From Collinsella tanakaei (GTDB lineage: Bacteria; Actinomycetota; Coriobacteriia; Coriobacteriales; Coriobacteriaceae), in assembly GCF_030373545.1 (NCBI RefSeq), contig NZ_JAUDCO010000002.1:62001-126000 (forward strand): a stretch of 64,000 bases of DNA. Reading direction: 5' to 3'. Below the pieces are notes generated by a model, which was not told the DNA's origin, made no database searches, and saw nothing but the letters and a program-made list of their open reading frames with translations. Made by a program: the position numbers and the translations under genes. Shown here piece after piece: positions 40,175 to 48,571 of this stretch. Each line of letters starts with the position of its first letter. The first letter of the stretch is position 1.

Positions 40175-40948
40175 TTAGCGCGCCTCGGCGGCGTCGGCCG
40201 CCTCGCGCTCGAACGACTCGAAGCCGTGCTCGTCGATCCAGGGGATGAGGCTCGCGTCGTCCTCGCGCACGATGCGGCCACCGACCATGACGTGCACGCG
40301 GTCGACGGAGAGGTGCTCGAGGATGCGGGTGTTGTGGGTGATGATGATGAGCGAGCCGTCGCAGCTGGCGCGATAGGCGTCCATGCCGCGGCTGACGACG
40401 GACAGCGCGTCGACGTCCAGGCCGGAGTCGGTCTCGTCGAGGATGGCGAGCTTGGGCTGGAGCAACAGCAGCTGCAGCATCTCGACCTTCTTCTTCTCGC
40501 CGCCGGAGAAGCCCACGCCCAGTTCGCGGTTGAGGTAGGCGGTGTCCATGTCGAGCTGGGCGGCGAGCTCCTTCACGCGACGGCGGAACTCCTTGCCGCG
40601 CATCTCGAGGCCGGGGCGGCCGGCGATGCTCGCGCGCAGGAAGCTCGACAGCGGCACGCCGGGGATCTCGACCGGCGCCTGGAACGACAGGAACAGGCCG
40701 GCGCGACTGCGCTTGTCGCAGGACAGCTCGGTGATGTCGGCGCCGTCGAAGGCGATGGTGCCCTCGTTGACGGTGTAGACGGGGTCGCCCATGATGACAT
40801 GGCCCATGGTCGACTTGCCCGCACCGTTGGGGCCCATGAGTACGTGGGTCTCGCCGGCACGGACGCTCAGGTCGACGCCGTGCAAGATGGTCTTCTCGTC
40901 GACCGAGGCGGTGAGGTTGCTGACGCTGAGCAGCGCTTCTGTTGACAT
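40175..40948 (-). CDS. sufC: Fe-S assembly ATPase SufC
   Basis: The 257-aa ABC ATPase has Walker A GPNGAGKST, signature FSGGEKKKVEMLQ and Walker B LAILDETDSGLD. The glutamate-rich D-loop region ETDSGLDVDAL is typical of SufC. It powers conformational change of SufBC2D. It is the first gene of the operon, with GGAAGGACACCC upstream, divergent from the Rrf2 regulator. Confidence 0.96.
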   Translation of the reverse strand: MSTEALLSVSNLTASVDEKTILHGVDLSVRAGETHVLMGPNGAGKSTMGHVIMGDPVYTVNEGTIAFDGADITELSCDKRSRAGLFLSFQAPVEIPGVPLSSFLRASIAGRPGLEMRGKEFRRRVKELAAQLDMDTAYLNRELGVGFSGGEKKKVEMLQLLLLQPKLAILDETDSGLDVDALSVVSRGMDAYRASCDGSLIIITHNTRILEHLSVDRVHVMVGGRIVREDDASLIPWIDEHGFESFEREAADAAEAR

Positions 40949-41001
40949 AGGGTGTCCTTCCTCCAGCTGTTCGGGTAAACCCTAGGAATTCTCTCGGGAT
41001 A

Positions 41002-41029
41002 AGGATAAGATGTAGCGGAAAAGAGTCAA
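41002..41029 (-). promoter_or_regulatory. Promoter of the suf operon
   Basis: On the minus strand TTGACT (41024-41029) and TATCCT (41002-41007) are spaced by 16 bp. The flanks AACCCTAGG near 40978 and TTAGGGTT near 41055 are partly complementary and could be part of the Rrf2 site. Confidence 0.6.
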
Positions 41030-41155
41030 GGTTATTCCGAGCAATTCACTAAGATTAGGGTTGCGATTCTTCGTTACCGGGGTCGCGGCGCGCGAGAAGC
41101 CTTCGGTCCGACGTGTTCGCACAGCCCTGTCCGCTCGACTTCGGGAGGCACATCG

Positions 41156-41602
41156 ATGCTCATTTCCTCTAAAGGCCGCTATGCGCTGCGCCTCATGATC
41201 TATATCGCCGCCTTCGGTGACGAGGAGGGCAAGATCGCCCTGCGCGAGGTCGCGGAGCGCGAGAGTATCTCGCTCAAGTATCTCGAGCAGCTCGTGCGTC
41301 CCCTCATGCAGGCGGGGCTTCTGAAGAGCGTGCGCGGCAAGGGCGGCGGCTACATGCTCGCCCGACCGGCCGAGGAGGTCAGCGCCGGCGATATCCTGCG
41401 CGCCGCGGAGGGCGCGACGGCGCCCGTCGCCTGCGAGGGGCTCGAGGGCTCCTGCGTGCGTTCCGACCTGTGCTCGACGGTGAAGTTCTGGCAAGGGCTC
41501 GAGGCCGCCATCGACGAGTACGTCGACGGCGTCACGCTTGCCGAGCTCGCGCGCGTGCCCGAGCTCAAACTGGACGTCGATCTAGCTAGTATCGAAGTCT
41601 AG
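41156..41602 (+). CDS. Rrf2-family (IscR/SufR-like) Fe-S-responsive regulator
   Basis: The 148-aa winged-helix protein begins MLISSKGRYALRLMIYIA and carries the Rrf2 recognition segment ISLKYLEQLVRPLMQAGLLKSVRGKGGGYMLA. Three cysteines in CEGLEGSCVRSDLC (C-x6-C-x5-C) match the cluster-binding loop of IscR. It is divergent from sufCBDSU and probably represses the operon when holding a cluster, releasing it on iron or oxidative stress (inference from family). Confidence 0.92.
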   Translation: MLISSKGRYALRLMIYIAAFGDEEGKIALREVAERESISLKYLEQLVRPLMQAGLLKSVRGKGGGYMLARPAEEVSAGDILRAAEGATAPVACEGLEGSCVRSDLCSTVKFWQGLEAAIDEYVDGVTLAELARVPELKLDVDLASIEV

Positions 41603-41701
41603 CTAGGATATTGACGCGCTCGGTGCGATAATCCTGTGACGGCAGGGAAGGTTCCGCTCGCACGCGGGCGGGATTTGATGAGACATCACGAAGGAGAGCA
41701 C

Positions 41702-42589
41702 ATGGGCGATTACCTGATTTCCTGCGAGTCGACGGCGGATATGCCGCTGGAGTTCTATCGAGAGCGCAAGGTCGGCTACGTTTGCTTCCACTATGAGATG
41801 AACGGCGAGACCTATGTGGACGATATCTATCAGTCCACGACGCCGCAGGAGTTCTTCGGCAAGCTCAAGGCCGGCGCGCAGGCTAAGACCTCGCAGGTCA
41901 GCACCGGCGATTACGTCGATTTCTGGGAGCCGTACCTCAAGCAGGGCATCGACATCCTGCACGTCTCGCTGTCCACGGGCATCTCGGGAACCTACAACTC
42001 CGCCTGCCTTGCCGCCGAGACGCTGGCCCCGAAGTATCCCGAGCGCAAGATCCGCGTGATCGACTCGCTGTCGGCGTCCGCCGGTTTCGGCCTGCTGGTC
42101 GAGCTCATGGCCGACAAGCGCGACGAGGGCATGGGCTTCGACGAGCTGGTCGAGTGGGCCGAGACCAACAAGATGTATGTCAACCAGTGGTTCTTCGTCT
42201 CCGACCTCGATTGCCTGAAGCGCGGCGGCCGCGTGTCCGCCACGAGCGCGCTGATCGCCACCGCGCTCAAGATCTGCCCGCTCATGAACGTCAACTTCGA
42301 GGGCAAGCTCATCCCGCGCGAGAAGATCCGCACCAAGAAGAAGGCGATCGTGCGCCTGGTGGACGCCATGATGGACCACGTCCAAAACGGTGCGAACTAC
42401 AACGGGCGCTGCACGATCTCGCATTCCGACTGCCTGGACGACGCGCTCGAGGTCGCGCGCCTCATCGGCGAGAAAATCCCGGCGCTCGACGGCAAGATCG
42501 AGATCAGCGATATCGGCGGCGTCATCGGCGCCCATACCGGCCCGGGCACGGTCGCGCTGTTCTTCATGGGCGACAAGCGCGTGGACTGA
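41702..42589 (+). CDS. DegV family fatty-acid-binding protein
   Basis: The 295-aa protein matches DegV: ISCESTADMPLEFY at the N-terminus, the lipid head-group loop KTSQVSTGDYVDFW, LSTGISGTYNSACLAAE, and GGRVSATSALIAT in the middle. DegV/FakB proteins bind a fatty acid and, with FakA kinase, feed exogenous fatty acids into phospholipid; no fakA is in the window. ATG 41702 follows GAAGGAGAG. Confidence 0.93.
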   Translation: MGDYLISCESTADMPLEFYRERKVGYVCFHYEMNGETYVDDIYQSTTPQEFFGKLKAGAQAKTSQVSTGDYVDFWEPYLKQGIDILHVSLSTGISGTYNSACLAAETLAPKYPERKIRVIDSLSASAGFGLLVELMADKRDEGMGFDELVEWAETNKMYVNQWFFVSDLDCLKRGGRVSATSALIATALKICPLMNVNFEGKLIPREKIRTKKKAIVRLVDAMMDHVQNGANYNGRCTISHSDCLDDALEVARLIGEKIPALDGKIEISDIGGVIGAHTGPGTVALFFMGDKRVD

Positions 42590-42631
42590 TCGCCCGCATC
42601 TGATACGCCATAGATTCGGCGAGATACCTGG

Positions 42632-42678
42632 CGCCGCCTGCGACCATCGAGATCGGTTGGTCACAGGCGGCGTTTCTT
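42632..42678 (+). terminator. Terminator of the DegV gene
   Basis: CGCCGCCTG (42632-42640) pairs with CAGGCGGCG (42664-42672), extended by GACC/GGTC, and is followed by TTTCTT. Confidence 0.75.
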
Positions 42679-42823
42679 GTACGGTCCCGATGCCGCGCGT
42701 CTTGCGCTCGTGGTGGGCCCCTGTTCTTTTGCGTCACGTCGCCTAGACGGCGTGCGCCTTTGGTAATCTGGAACCAGATATCACCACCCGGGTACCGGGT
42801 TTTCTTGATAAGGCTGTGAGGAC

Positions 42824-43012
42824 ATGGGAGACATCCTGGACATCATCGTCCCCGTGGGGATCTGCATCGCCGCCATCGTCGCCGCCGCGATCGTCTACTG
42901 CATCGTCGTGGCCGTGAAGAGCCGCAGGGCGACCAAACGCGAACAGGAGGCGTGGCGCGAGCAGCGCGCCGGCGGGAAGGGCCGCGCACGCGACGATGCC
43001 GACAGGCGATAG
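42824..43012 (+). CDS. Small single-helix membrane protein
   Basis: The 62-aa ORF has a hydrophobic N-terminal half (IIVPVGICIAAIVAAAIVYCIVV) and a very basic tail. GTGAGGAC precedes the ATG. Its TAG stop directly abuts the reversed stop of the methyltransferase gene, so the two converge with no gap. Function is unknown; the composition would fit a small membrane protein of the type found in many actinobacteria, but a spurious ORF is possible. Confidence 0.55.
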   Translation: MGDILDIIVPVGICIAAIVAAAIVYCIVVAVKSRRATKREQEAWREQRAGGKGRARDDADRR

Positions 43013-43969
43013 CTAACGCGTTTTGCGCGTACGGCGCTTGATGTGCGCCATGTAGAAGCCCTCGAACTCGCGGGTGGGGCACACGGCGAGCGTGCCCTCA
43101 AGCCGTGTCGCCATGCGGGGGATGGCCAGATCGCCCTCGGCGCCGCCCTCGATCGCGATGGGCTCGATGACGCAGTCGCGATGGCGCTTGAGCGCCGCGG
43201 CGACGATCTCCTCGTTTTCGGCGGGTAGAACCGAGCATGTGGAGTACACAAGCGTACCGCCCGGCTTGAGGACGGTGAGCGCGCGGTCGATGAGCGCCCG
43301 CTGGGAACGCGTCACCTTGTCGAGAAGCTGCTGGGTGACGCGGCGCGCCGCCTTCTCGTCGCCGCCGTGCACGGTGCCCGATCCGGTGCAGGGGGCATCG
43401 AGCAGAATCTGATCGAACGAGAAGAACGTATCGAGCTTGCGTGCATCGCAGCGCATGACCTGAATGTTTCTCGCGCCGAGCTTGGCCAAGTTGTATTCGA
43501 GCCTCTCGGCGCGCGGCCCGTTGAGCTCGCAGGCCGTGATGCGTGCCGCGCCGCCTGCGAGCGCCGCCATCTGGCTGGTCTTGCCGCCGGGCGCGGCGCA
43601 CATGTCGAGGATGTCGGCGCCTGCGCGCGGAGCGAGGGCGAGCGGCGGCAGCATGGATGAGAGGCTCTGCAGATAGACCTCGCCGTTGCGGTAGATATCG
43701 AGGTCCCAGACATCGCGCTCGCGCGCACCCGCCAACACGAAGGCGTCCGGGTACCACGGGGTGCGCGCGTATGCGATGCCGGCGTCGTCCAGAGCGCGCG
43801 CGACGGCCTCAGCATCGCTTTTGAGCGTGTTGGCGCGCAGGGTCACGGGTCGATCGGCCGCCGCGCGCAGGCCGTCGAGGATGCGTGCGGCGTCGGTGGC
43901 GTTATAGGACGCCTCGACGCGCTCGATGATAAACGCCGGCAGGGTGCGCGGTTCTGTCTGGTCAGCCAT
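43013..43969 (-). CDS. RsmB/NOP2-type RNA cytosine-C5 methyltransferase
   Basis: The 318-aa protein has the m5C-methyltransferase motifs: SAM-binding DMCAAPGGKTSQMAAL near residue 120, DAPCTGSGT near 190 and YSTCSVLPAENE near 240, the latter two containing the release and catalytic cysteines. An N-terminal part (VTLRANTLKSDAEAVARAL) precedes the Rossmann core. RsmF/RsmB-type enzymes modify 16S rRNA, but the target here is unproven. It lacks the NusB-like domain of full RsmB. Confidence 0.92.
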   Translation of the reverse strand: MADQTEPRTLPAFIIERVEASYNATDAARILDGLRAAADRPVTLRANTLKSDAEAVARALDDAGIAYARTPWYPDAFVLAGARERDVWDLDIYRNGEVYLQSLSSMLPPLALAPRAGADILDMCAAPGGKTSQMAALAGGAARITACELNGPRAERLEYNLAKLGARNIQVMRCDARKLDTFFSFDQILLDAPCTGSGTVHGGDEKAARRVTQQLLDKVTRSQRALIDRALTVLKPGGTLVYSTCSVLPAENEEIVAAALKRHRDCVIEPIAIEGGAEGDLAIPRMATRLEGTLAVCPTREFEGFYMAHIKRRTRKTR

Positions 43970-44120
43970 GGTGTGCTCCCGGTTGCAAAAAGGTTGTTCG
44001 GCCTCCCATTGTCCTCGATTTCCACCGACGGTGCAAAACGGGGGAGCACAGCGCTTTGCCTATCGCGCCTATGAGGGCCAAGCGGGCGGGCAACCGTGCT
44101 GTTATGCCCTCCTGCTCCAT

Positions 44121-44242
44121 GAAGTGAGTGCTTCATTTCGGAACCGTTTTGTATACCGCGTCGGCAGCAATTTCTGTACCAGCGGCTTTGCGTGTCGGAC
44201 GCGCATGTCCACATGGGCATTCCGAATCGAAGCACTCACTTC
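44121..44242. repeat. 122-bp element with 23-bp inverted ends
   Basis: The left end (44121-44143, starting GAAGTGAGTGCTTC) and right end (44220-44242, ending GAAGCACTCACTTC) are inverted copies with two mismatches in 23 bp. The 76-bp interior has no ORF. It lies in the 328-bp gap between ecfT and the methyltransferase gene. It has the shape of a miniature inverted-repeat element; a terminator or a paired operator is the alternative. The rest of this gap holds nothing I recognise. Confidence 0.65.
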
Positions 44243-44297
44243 GCGACCTATAAGGCAAGATGGGCCAGGCGTCGTGGTCTGAGCGCCGCTCGCGGCG

Positions 44298-45044
44298 CTA
44301 CAGCACGAAGCCGAGCGCGATGAGGGCCACGCAGACGACGAGCGTGACGACGTCGCGACCGACGATGGGGTAGCGCTTGTAGGAGCTCGCGCGGGTGCGC
44401 AGGTAGAAGCCGCGCTGCTCGGCGGCGAGCGCCGTGGCGTCGGTCTTGCTCACGCTCGAGATGAGCAGCGGTACGCACAGCGGCAGCATGAGCTTCATCT
44501 TCTTGAAGGGGTTGTTCGTGTCGTAGGCCACGCCGCGGGCGGTCTGCGCCTCGATGATGGCGTTCATCTCCTGCGAGAACACCGGCACGAAACGCAGGGC
44601 GGTCGTGAAGGTGAAAGCGTACTTGTAGGGGAGATGCAGCTGCTCGACGCACGCGTTGGCCAGATCGTTGAGCTTGGTGACCATGAGCATGAGCACGAGC
44701 GGGAGCGCCACTCCGAGCAGGCGCAGGCAGGCCTTGCCGCCGGTGACAAGGCCCGCATCGGTCACGAAGGCGAACAGCGTCTCGCCGCTGCGGACGAAGA
44801 TGAGCTGCAGGACCAGCATGATGAGCGCGACGGGCACGAGCAGCTTGAGCAGGCGGGCGAGGCGGCCGAACACGCCGGCGTAGACGGCGAGCAGCAGCGT
44901 GAAGGCGAGCAGGCCGACAAGCGCGGCATAGGTGTCGGACAGGAAGGTGGCGATGATGATCGCCGCGGCGAGCGCCAGCTTGGTGACGGGGTTCAGGCGA
45001 TGCAGCAGGGTGTCGCCGGGTACGTAGTCGATCACGTTAAGCAC
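44298..45044 (-). CDS. ecfT: ECF transporter transmembrane component EcfT
   Basis: The 248-aa protein has about five to six helices and the coupling-helix signatures AQTARGVAYD (A-R-G motif) and LAAEQRGFYLR. EcfT links the ATPases to S components. It is the last gene of the operon, and its start overlaps the ecfA end by 8 bases. Confidence 0.93.
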   Translation of the reverse strand: MLNVIDYVPGDTLLHRLNPVTKLALAAAIIIATFLSDTYAALVGLLAFTLLLAVYAGVFGRLARLLKLLVPVALIMLVLQLIFVRSGETLFAFVTDAGLVTGGKACLRLLGVALPLVLMLMVTKLNDLANACVEQLHLPYKYAFTFTTALRFVPVFSQEMNAIIEAQTARGVAYDTNNPFKKMKLMLPLCVPLLISSVSKTDATALAAEQRGFYLRTRASSYKRYPIVGRDVVTLVVCVALIALGFVL

Positions 45045-46794
45045 GGCCCATCAGCTCCTTCACGGTCCGGACGATATCGCTGACCTCGGTGATGTGGGAG
45101 AACGCGGGGGAGACGTCGTGCGCCAGGCGCTGTGCGAGGTCGATGACCTGCGGGGGCGTGACGCTCGAGCGCGCCATGAGGTCGCGGTCGGCGAACAGGT
45201 CGCTCGCCGGTCCGCGGCCCAGGATGCGCCCGTCCGCCATGACGACGATGCGCTCGGCGAAGTCGCTCACGACCTCCATGTCGTGGCAGACCATCACGAC
45301 GGCGCTGCCGTGCTCGGCCATATCGCGCACGGTCTCCATGACCGTCATGCACTCGCGGTAGTCGAGACCGCTCGTGGGCTCGTCGAGCACGACGATATCG
45401 GGCTCCATGACGACGACGCCGGCGAGCGCGACCATCTGGCGCTGCCCGCGCGACAGCGAGAAGGGCGCTTCGGTGGCGGGCAGGCCGAACCGCTTGATGA
45501 CGCGCCGTGCGCGCTCGCGCGCCGCGGACGGATCGACGCCGGTGAGCTCGAGGCCGAAGGCGACCTCATCGAGCACGGTGTTCTTGCAGATCTGCCGGTC
45601 GGGGTTTTGGAACAGCGTCGCCACATGGGCGGCGATGGTCGACACGGGCGTGTCGCGCGTATCGAGCCCGGCGATGCGCACCGCGCCCTGCGAGGGGCGC
45701 AGCAGGCCGTTCAGCAGCTTGGTGAGGGTGGTTTTGCCTGCGCCGTTCTGACCCACGATGCCCACGAGCTCGCCCGGATAGACGGTCATGGACAGGTCTT
45801 GCACGCTCGCGCCGCCGTTGGGGTAGGTGAAGCCCACGTCGCGCAGGGTGAGCACGGGCTCGGCGCCCTCGGCGTGCGGGCGCGCGGGCACATGGGGGGA
45901 CGGCTCGGGTTCGTCCGCGGCGCGCTCGCCGATGCCGGGCACCGTCGAGAGCGTGTCACGGATGAGCCGGTAGGCCTCCTCGACGTTTAGGCAGGGTTCC
46001 GTGGGCACAGCGAGGCCGTCGCGCGCCAGGCTGTTGGAGATGCGGACCGTGCGCGGGCTGTCGACGCCGATGGCGCGCAGGCGATCGCCGTGGGCGAACA
46101 CCTCGTGCGGCGTCCCCTCGAGCTCGAGTCTGCCGGCGTTCATCACCAGCATGCGGCTGCAGTACTCGGACAGCAGCGCGACCTTCTGCTCGATCACGAT
46201 GACGGTGATCTTCTTGGTGCGGTTGAGCTCGCGCAGGATGTCGAAGACCATGCGCGAGCTCACGGGATCGAGCGCGGCGGTGGGCTCGTCGAGCACCAGC
46301 ACGCGCGGGGCGAGCGCCAGGATGGCGGCGATTGCGACCTTTTGCTTCTGCCCGCCGGACAGCGTGGCGATCTCGCGGTGGCGCAAATCGGCGATGCCGA
46401 CGGCGTCGAGCGCCTCGCTCATGACGCGCTCGATATCAGCGTGGTCGACGCCAAAGTTCTCCAGGCCGAACAGCAGCTCGTCCTCGACGATTGAGGCGAC
46501 CATCTGGGCGTCGATGTCCTGGTTGACGCTGCCCACGATGCGCGCAATGTCGGTGAGCGTCACCTCGCAGGTATCGGTGCCGTCGATGCGCGTCGCGCCG
46601 AACAGCTCGCCGGTGAAATGGTGGGGGATGGCGCCTGACAGGCACGCGGCGAGCGTGGACTTGCCTGCGCCCGACGGGCCGATGACGCCCACGAAATCGC
46701 CCGCCTCTACGCGCAGGGAGATGTCGTCGAGCGCGTGCTCGGCCTCCGATCCGTATGAGAACGAGACGCTCTCCATCTCGATGATCGCTGCCAT
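45037..46794 (-). CDS. ECF transporter ATPase with two fused ABC domains
   Basis: The 585-aa protein carries two complete ABC domains in tandem, replacing separate EcfA and EcfA'. Domain 1 has Walker A GPSGAGKST (residues 39-47), signature LSGGQKQKVAIAA and Walker B LVLDEPTAALDP. Domain 2 has GQNGAGKTTLTK, LSRGQRQMVALAG and VVLDEPTSGLD. A ~50-residue Pro/Glu linker separates them. ATG 46794 follows AAAGGTTCCC. Fused EcfAA' proteins are known in actinobacteria. Confidence 0.94.
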   Translation of the reverse strand: MAAIIEMESVSFSYGSEAEHALDDISLRVEAGDFVGVIGPSGAGKSTLAACLSGAIPHHFTGELFGATRIDGTDTCEVTLTDIARIVGSVNQDIDAQMVASIVEDELLFGLENFGVDHADIERVMSEALDAVGIADLRHREIATLSGGQKQKVAIAAILALAPRVLVLDEPTAALDPVSSRMVFDILRELNRTKKITVIVIEQKVALLSEYCSRMLVMNAGRLELEGTPHEVFAHGDRLRAIGVDSPRTVRISNSLARDGLAVPTEPCLNVEEAYRLIRDTLSTVPGIGERAADEPEPSPHVPARPHAEGAEPVLTLRDVGFTYPNGGASVQDLSMTVYPGELVGIVGQNGAGKTTLTKLLNGLLRPSQGAVRIAGLDTRDTPVSTIAAHVATLFQNPDRQICKNTVLDEVAFGLELTGVDPSAARERARRVIKRFGLPATEAPFSLSRGQRQMVALAGVVVMEPDIVVLDEPTSGLDYRECMTVMETVRDMAEHGSAVVMVCHDMEVVSDFAERIVVMADGRILGRGPASDLFADRDLMARSSVTPPQVIDLAQRLAHDVSPAFSHITEVSDIVRTVKELMGRA

Positions 46795-46903
46795 GGGAAC
46801 CTTTCCGATGTCAATCGCTGGATGCACCCGTCGTCTGCGCGCGATGCGCGGATGGGGTGGGGGATGTCGCTTGAGTGCGGCAGCATCCCATGATACCCGA
46901 GTT

Positions 46904-47461
46904 CTAGCGCTTCAGCGCGGCGCGAAGCGGCAGATAGAGCGCCTGCACCACGAACGCGTTGAACACCGCCGTGCCGAGCACGAGCGGGACTTTGACGAGG
47001 GTGGCCTCGAGGGCAAAGCCCGAGATGACCGTACCGGCGACGGCGAACAGCGCGCCGGAGACGAGTGTAGCGACGAAGGCGGCGACGAGCGGCGTCACGC
47101 TGCGGCCGGCGATGCGCACGTCGAGGCGGATGAGGGCGGCCATGGCAAGCGCGCCGGCGACCTCGGTGGCAAAGTTGAGCCCGGGGATGGACGTGCTAAT
47201 CTGGATGACGGCGGCGGACACGAGGCCGAACACGGCTGCCTGAGCAAACGAGCTGCGCGTGATCAGGATGGCGAGCGCGTAGGCCGCGATGATGAACTGC
47301 GGCTTGATGCCAGTCATGGCCAGCGCGTTGCCGAGCGTCATGTTGAGGATGAGGCCGGCGGCAAGCAGCACGGCGAGCAGGATGAGCGAGGAGATACCGG
47401 TCGTGCCGGCGTGGGAGGTCGGGGCGGTCACGGTGCGGGCGACGGTGTCGTTCGAGCGCAT
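46904..47461 (-). CDS. ECF substrate-binding (S) component, second copy
   Basis: The 185-aa membrane protein has about five to six helices and is paralogous to the gene at 47591. Shared landmarks are LLAVLLAAGLILNMTLGNALAMTGIKPQFIIAAYALAILI and GLVSAAVIQISTSIPG. The IKP-F/SA-IQ-STS-PG pattern is like that of TrpP-type tryptophan S components. It lies between S component 1 and ecfA. AAAGGACGCCTCCC precedes the ATG. Substrate (tryptophan or a related indole) is inferred from the leader peptide. Confidence 0.85.
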   Translation of the reverse strand: MRSNDTVARTVTAPTSHAGTTGISSLILLAVLLAAGLILNMTLGNALAMTGIKPQFIIAAYALAILITRSSFAQAAVFGLVSAAVIQISTSIPGLNFATEVAGALAMAALIRLDVRIAGRSVTPLVAAFVATLVSGALFAVAGTVISGFALEATLVKVPLVLGTAVFNAFVVQALYLPLRAALKR

Positions 47462-47590
47462 GGGAGGCGTCCTTTCGGTATGAGGGATGGGCCCGTCGGG
47501 ATGACGGTGCGGCAGCGTCGGGTATGGAGGTTGGATCGCGGGCCTGCGCGGCCCTTGAGGAGGCGGGTGCGGCCTCGGGCCTCAAGGGTG

Positions 47591-48166
47591 CTAGTCGTTG
47601 AGCTTCAGGGCCTTCTTGATGGGCACGTACAGCGCGCCGACGAGCACGGCGTTGAAGACGGCGGTGAGCGCGACGACGGGCAGCATGGCCGCGGCGATGG
47701 ACATGTCGAACTGCATGAGCGCCATGCGGATGAGCATGAAGATGAAGCCGGAGACGAACGTCGTCACGAAGGTGCCGAGGGTGGGGATGACGGCGCGAGC
47801 GCCGGTCTTCATGCCGGCGTTGACGATCGCGGCCATGAGCATGGCGGCGATGCCCTCGGCGACGAAGTCCGCGCCGGGCAGGCTCGTGGTGAGCTGGATG
47901 ACCGCTGCCGAGACGAGGCCGATGATGAGCGCCTGGCCGATGTTCGGACGCACGACGAGGATGGTGATGCAGAACGCCGAGATGATGAACTCGGGGGCGA
48001 TGGTGCCGCCGGAGATGCTCGAGATGGGCTTGCCGACGGTCATGTTGAGGATGAAGCCTGCCGCCAGCAGGATGGCGAGCAGGACGAGCGCCTTGATATC
48101 GAGCTTGCCGCGGTCTGCGGAGGTGACGGTGCGGGCGCGGGAGGTGTCGGTGCTGTTCTGGGACAT
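47591..48166 (-). CDS. ECF substrate-binding (S) component, first copy (probable tryptophan uptake)
   Basis: The 191-aa protein has a polar ~20-residue N-terminus, then LLAILLAAGFILNMTVGKPISSISGGTIAPEFIISAFCITILVV and GLVSAAVIQLTTSLPGADF. It resembles TrpP-type S components, which bind the substrate and toggle in the membrane for EcfT/EcfA. It is the first gene of the operon, 70 bases after the attenuator terminator. AAAGGAACGCACC precedes the ATG. The Trp-rich leader upstream is the main reason for the substrate call. Confidence 0.86.
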   Translation of the reverse strand: MSQNSTDTSRARTVTSADRGKLDIKALVLLAILLAAGFILNMTVGKPISSISGGTIAPEFIISAFCITILVVRPNIGQALIIGLVSAAVIQLTTSLPGADFVAEGIAAMLMAAIVNAGMKTGARAVIPTLGTFVTTFVSGFIFMLIRMALMQFDMSIAAAMLPVVALTAVFNAVLVGALYVPIKKALKLND

Positions 48167-48235
48167 GGTGCGTTCCTTTCGGGAAATGGCGAGGTGAAAA
48201 GGGAAGGGGGGCTGCGTGATACGAGGGGGCCGACG

Positions 48236-48267
48236 AAAAAAGGCCCCCGGTCAAACCGGAGGCCTTT
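48236..48267 (-). terminator. Attenuator terminator in the ECF operon leader
   Basis: On the minus strand AAAGGCCTCCGG (48256-48267) pairs with CCGGGGGCCTTT (48239-48250), with one wobble, and runs into six T. It stands between the Trp leader peptide and the first S component. The GGCCTC of its first arm can alternatively pair with GAG-CC just after the leader peptide codons, forming an antiterminator. Confidence 0.85.
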
Positions 48268-48296
48268 CGCGCGCTGAATCTATAGGCGCGATGGAC

Positions 48297-48365
48297 TCAC
48301 CGTCGACCGAACGGATTCGCATCACGCCACCACCAGTTGTTGAGGGAAGCGATGGACTTCTTCAT
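48297..48365 (-). CDS. Trp leader peptide of the ECF operon attenuator
   Basis: A 22-codon ORF with ATG at 48365, AAAGGAG 8 bases upstream and TGA at 48297. The middle reads NNWWWRD, with three consecutive TGG codons. Immediately after them GGCGTGATG can pair with CATCGCGCC (region 1:2); CGCGC of region 2 can pair with GCGCG (region 3) to form an antiterminator that runs into the terminator arm. Stalling at the Trp codons when charged tRNA-Trp is low would free region 2 and turn the operon on. It was too short to be found by length-based gene calling. Confidence 0.85.
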   Translation of the reverse strand: MKKSIASLNNWWWRDANPFGRR

Positions 48366-48418
48366 CCCGGTGGCTCCTTTCGAGTGGTCGCGGTTCGCAC
48401 GCATCGTGCGTTGAGGGC

Positions 48419-48447
48419 ACTATACCATAGTGGAGCGCACGCAGGAA
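48419..48447 (-). promoter_or_regulatory. Promoter of the ECF operon leader
   Basis: On the minus strand a -10 TATAGT (48419-48424) has a weak -35 TTCCTG (48442-48447) 17 bp upstream. The palindrome CACTATACCATAGTG (48418-48432) covers the -10 box and could be a repressor site. Confidence 0.55.
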
Positions 48448-48571
48448 AGGCGCTCCCCATGATTGTTTCGCATGCGTTTCATCGATCCGGCCTGACGGCA
48501 GGAGGTTTGGCGGGGAAGGCAGACCCGACGAAGGGTGCCCCCGGCCGTCAGATTCCTGTCGCCCAATCGCC

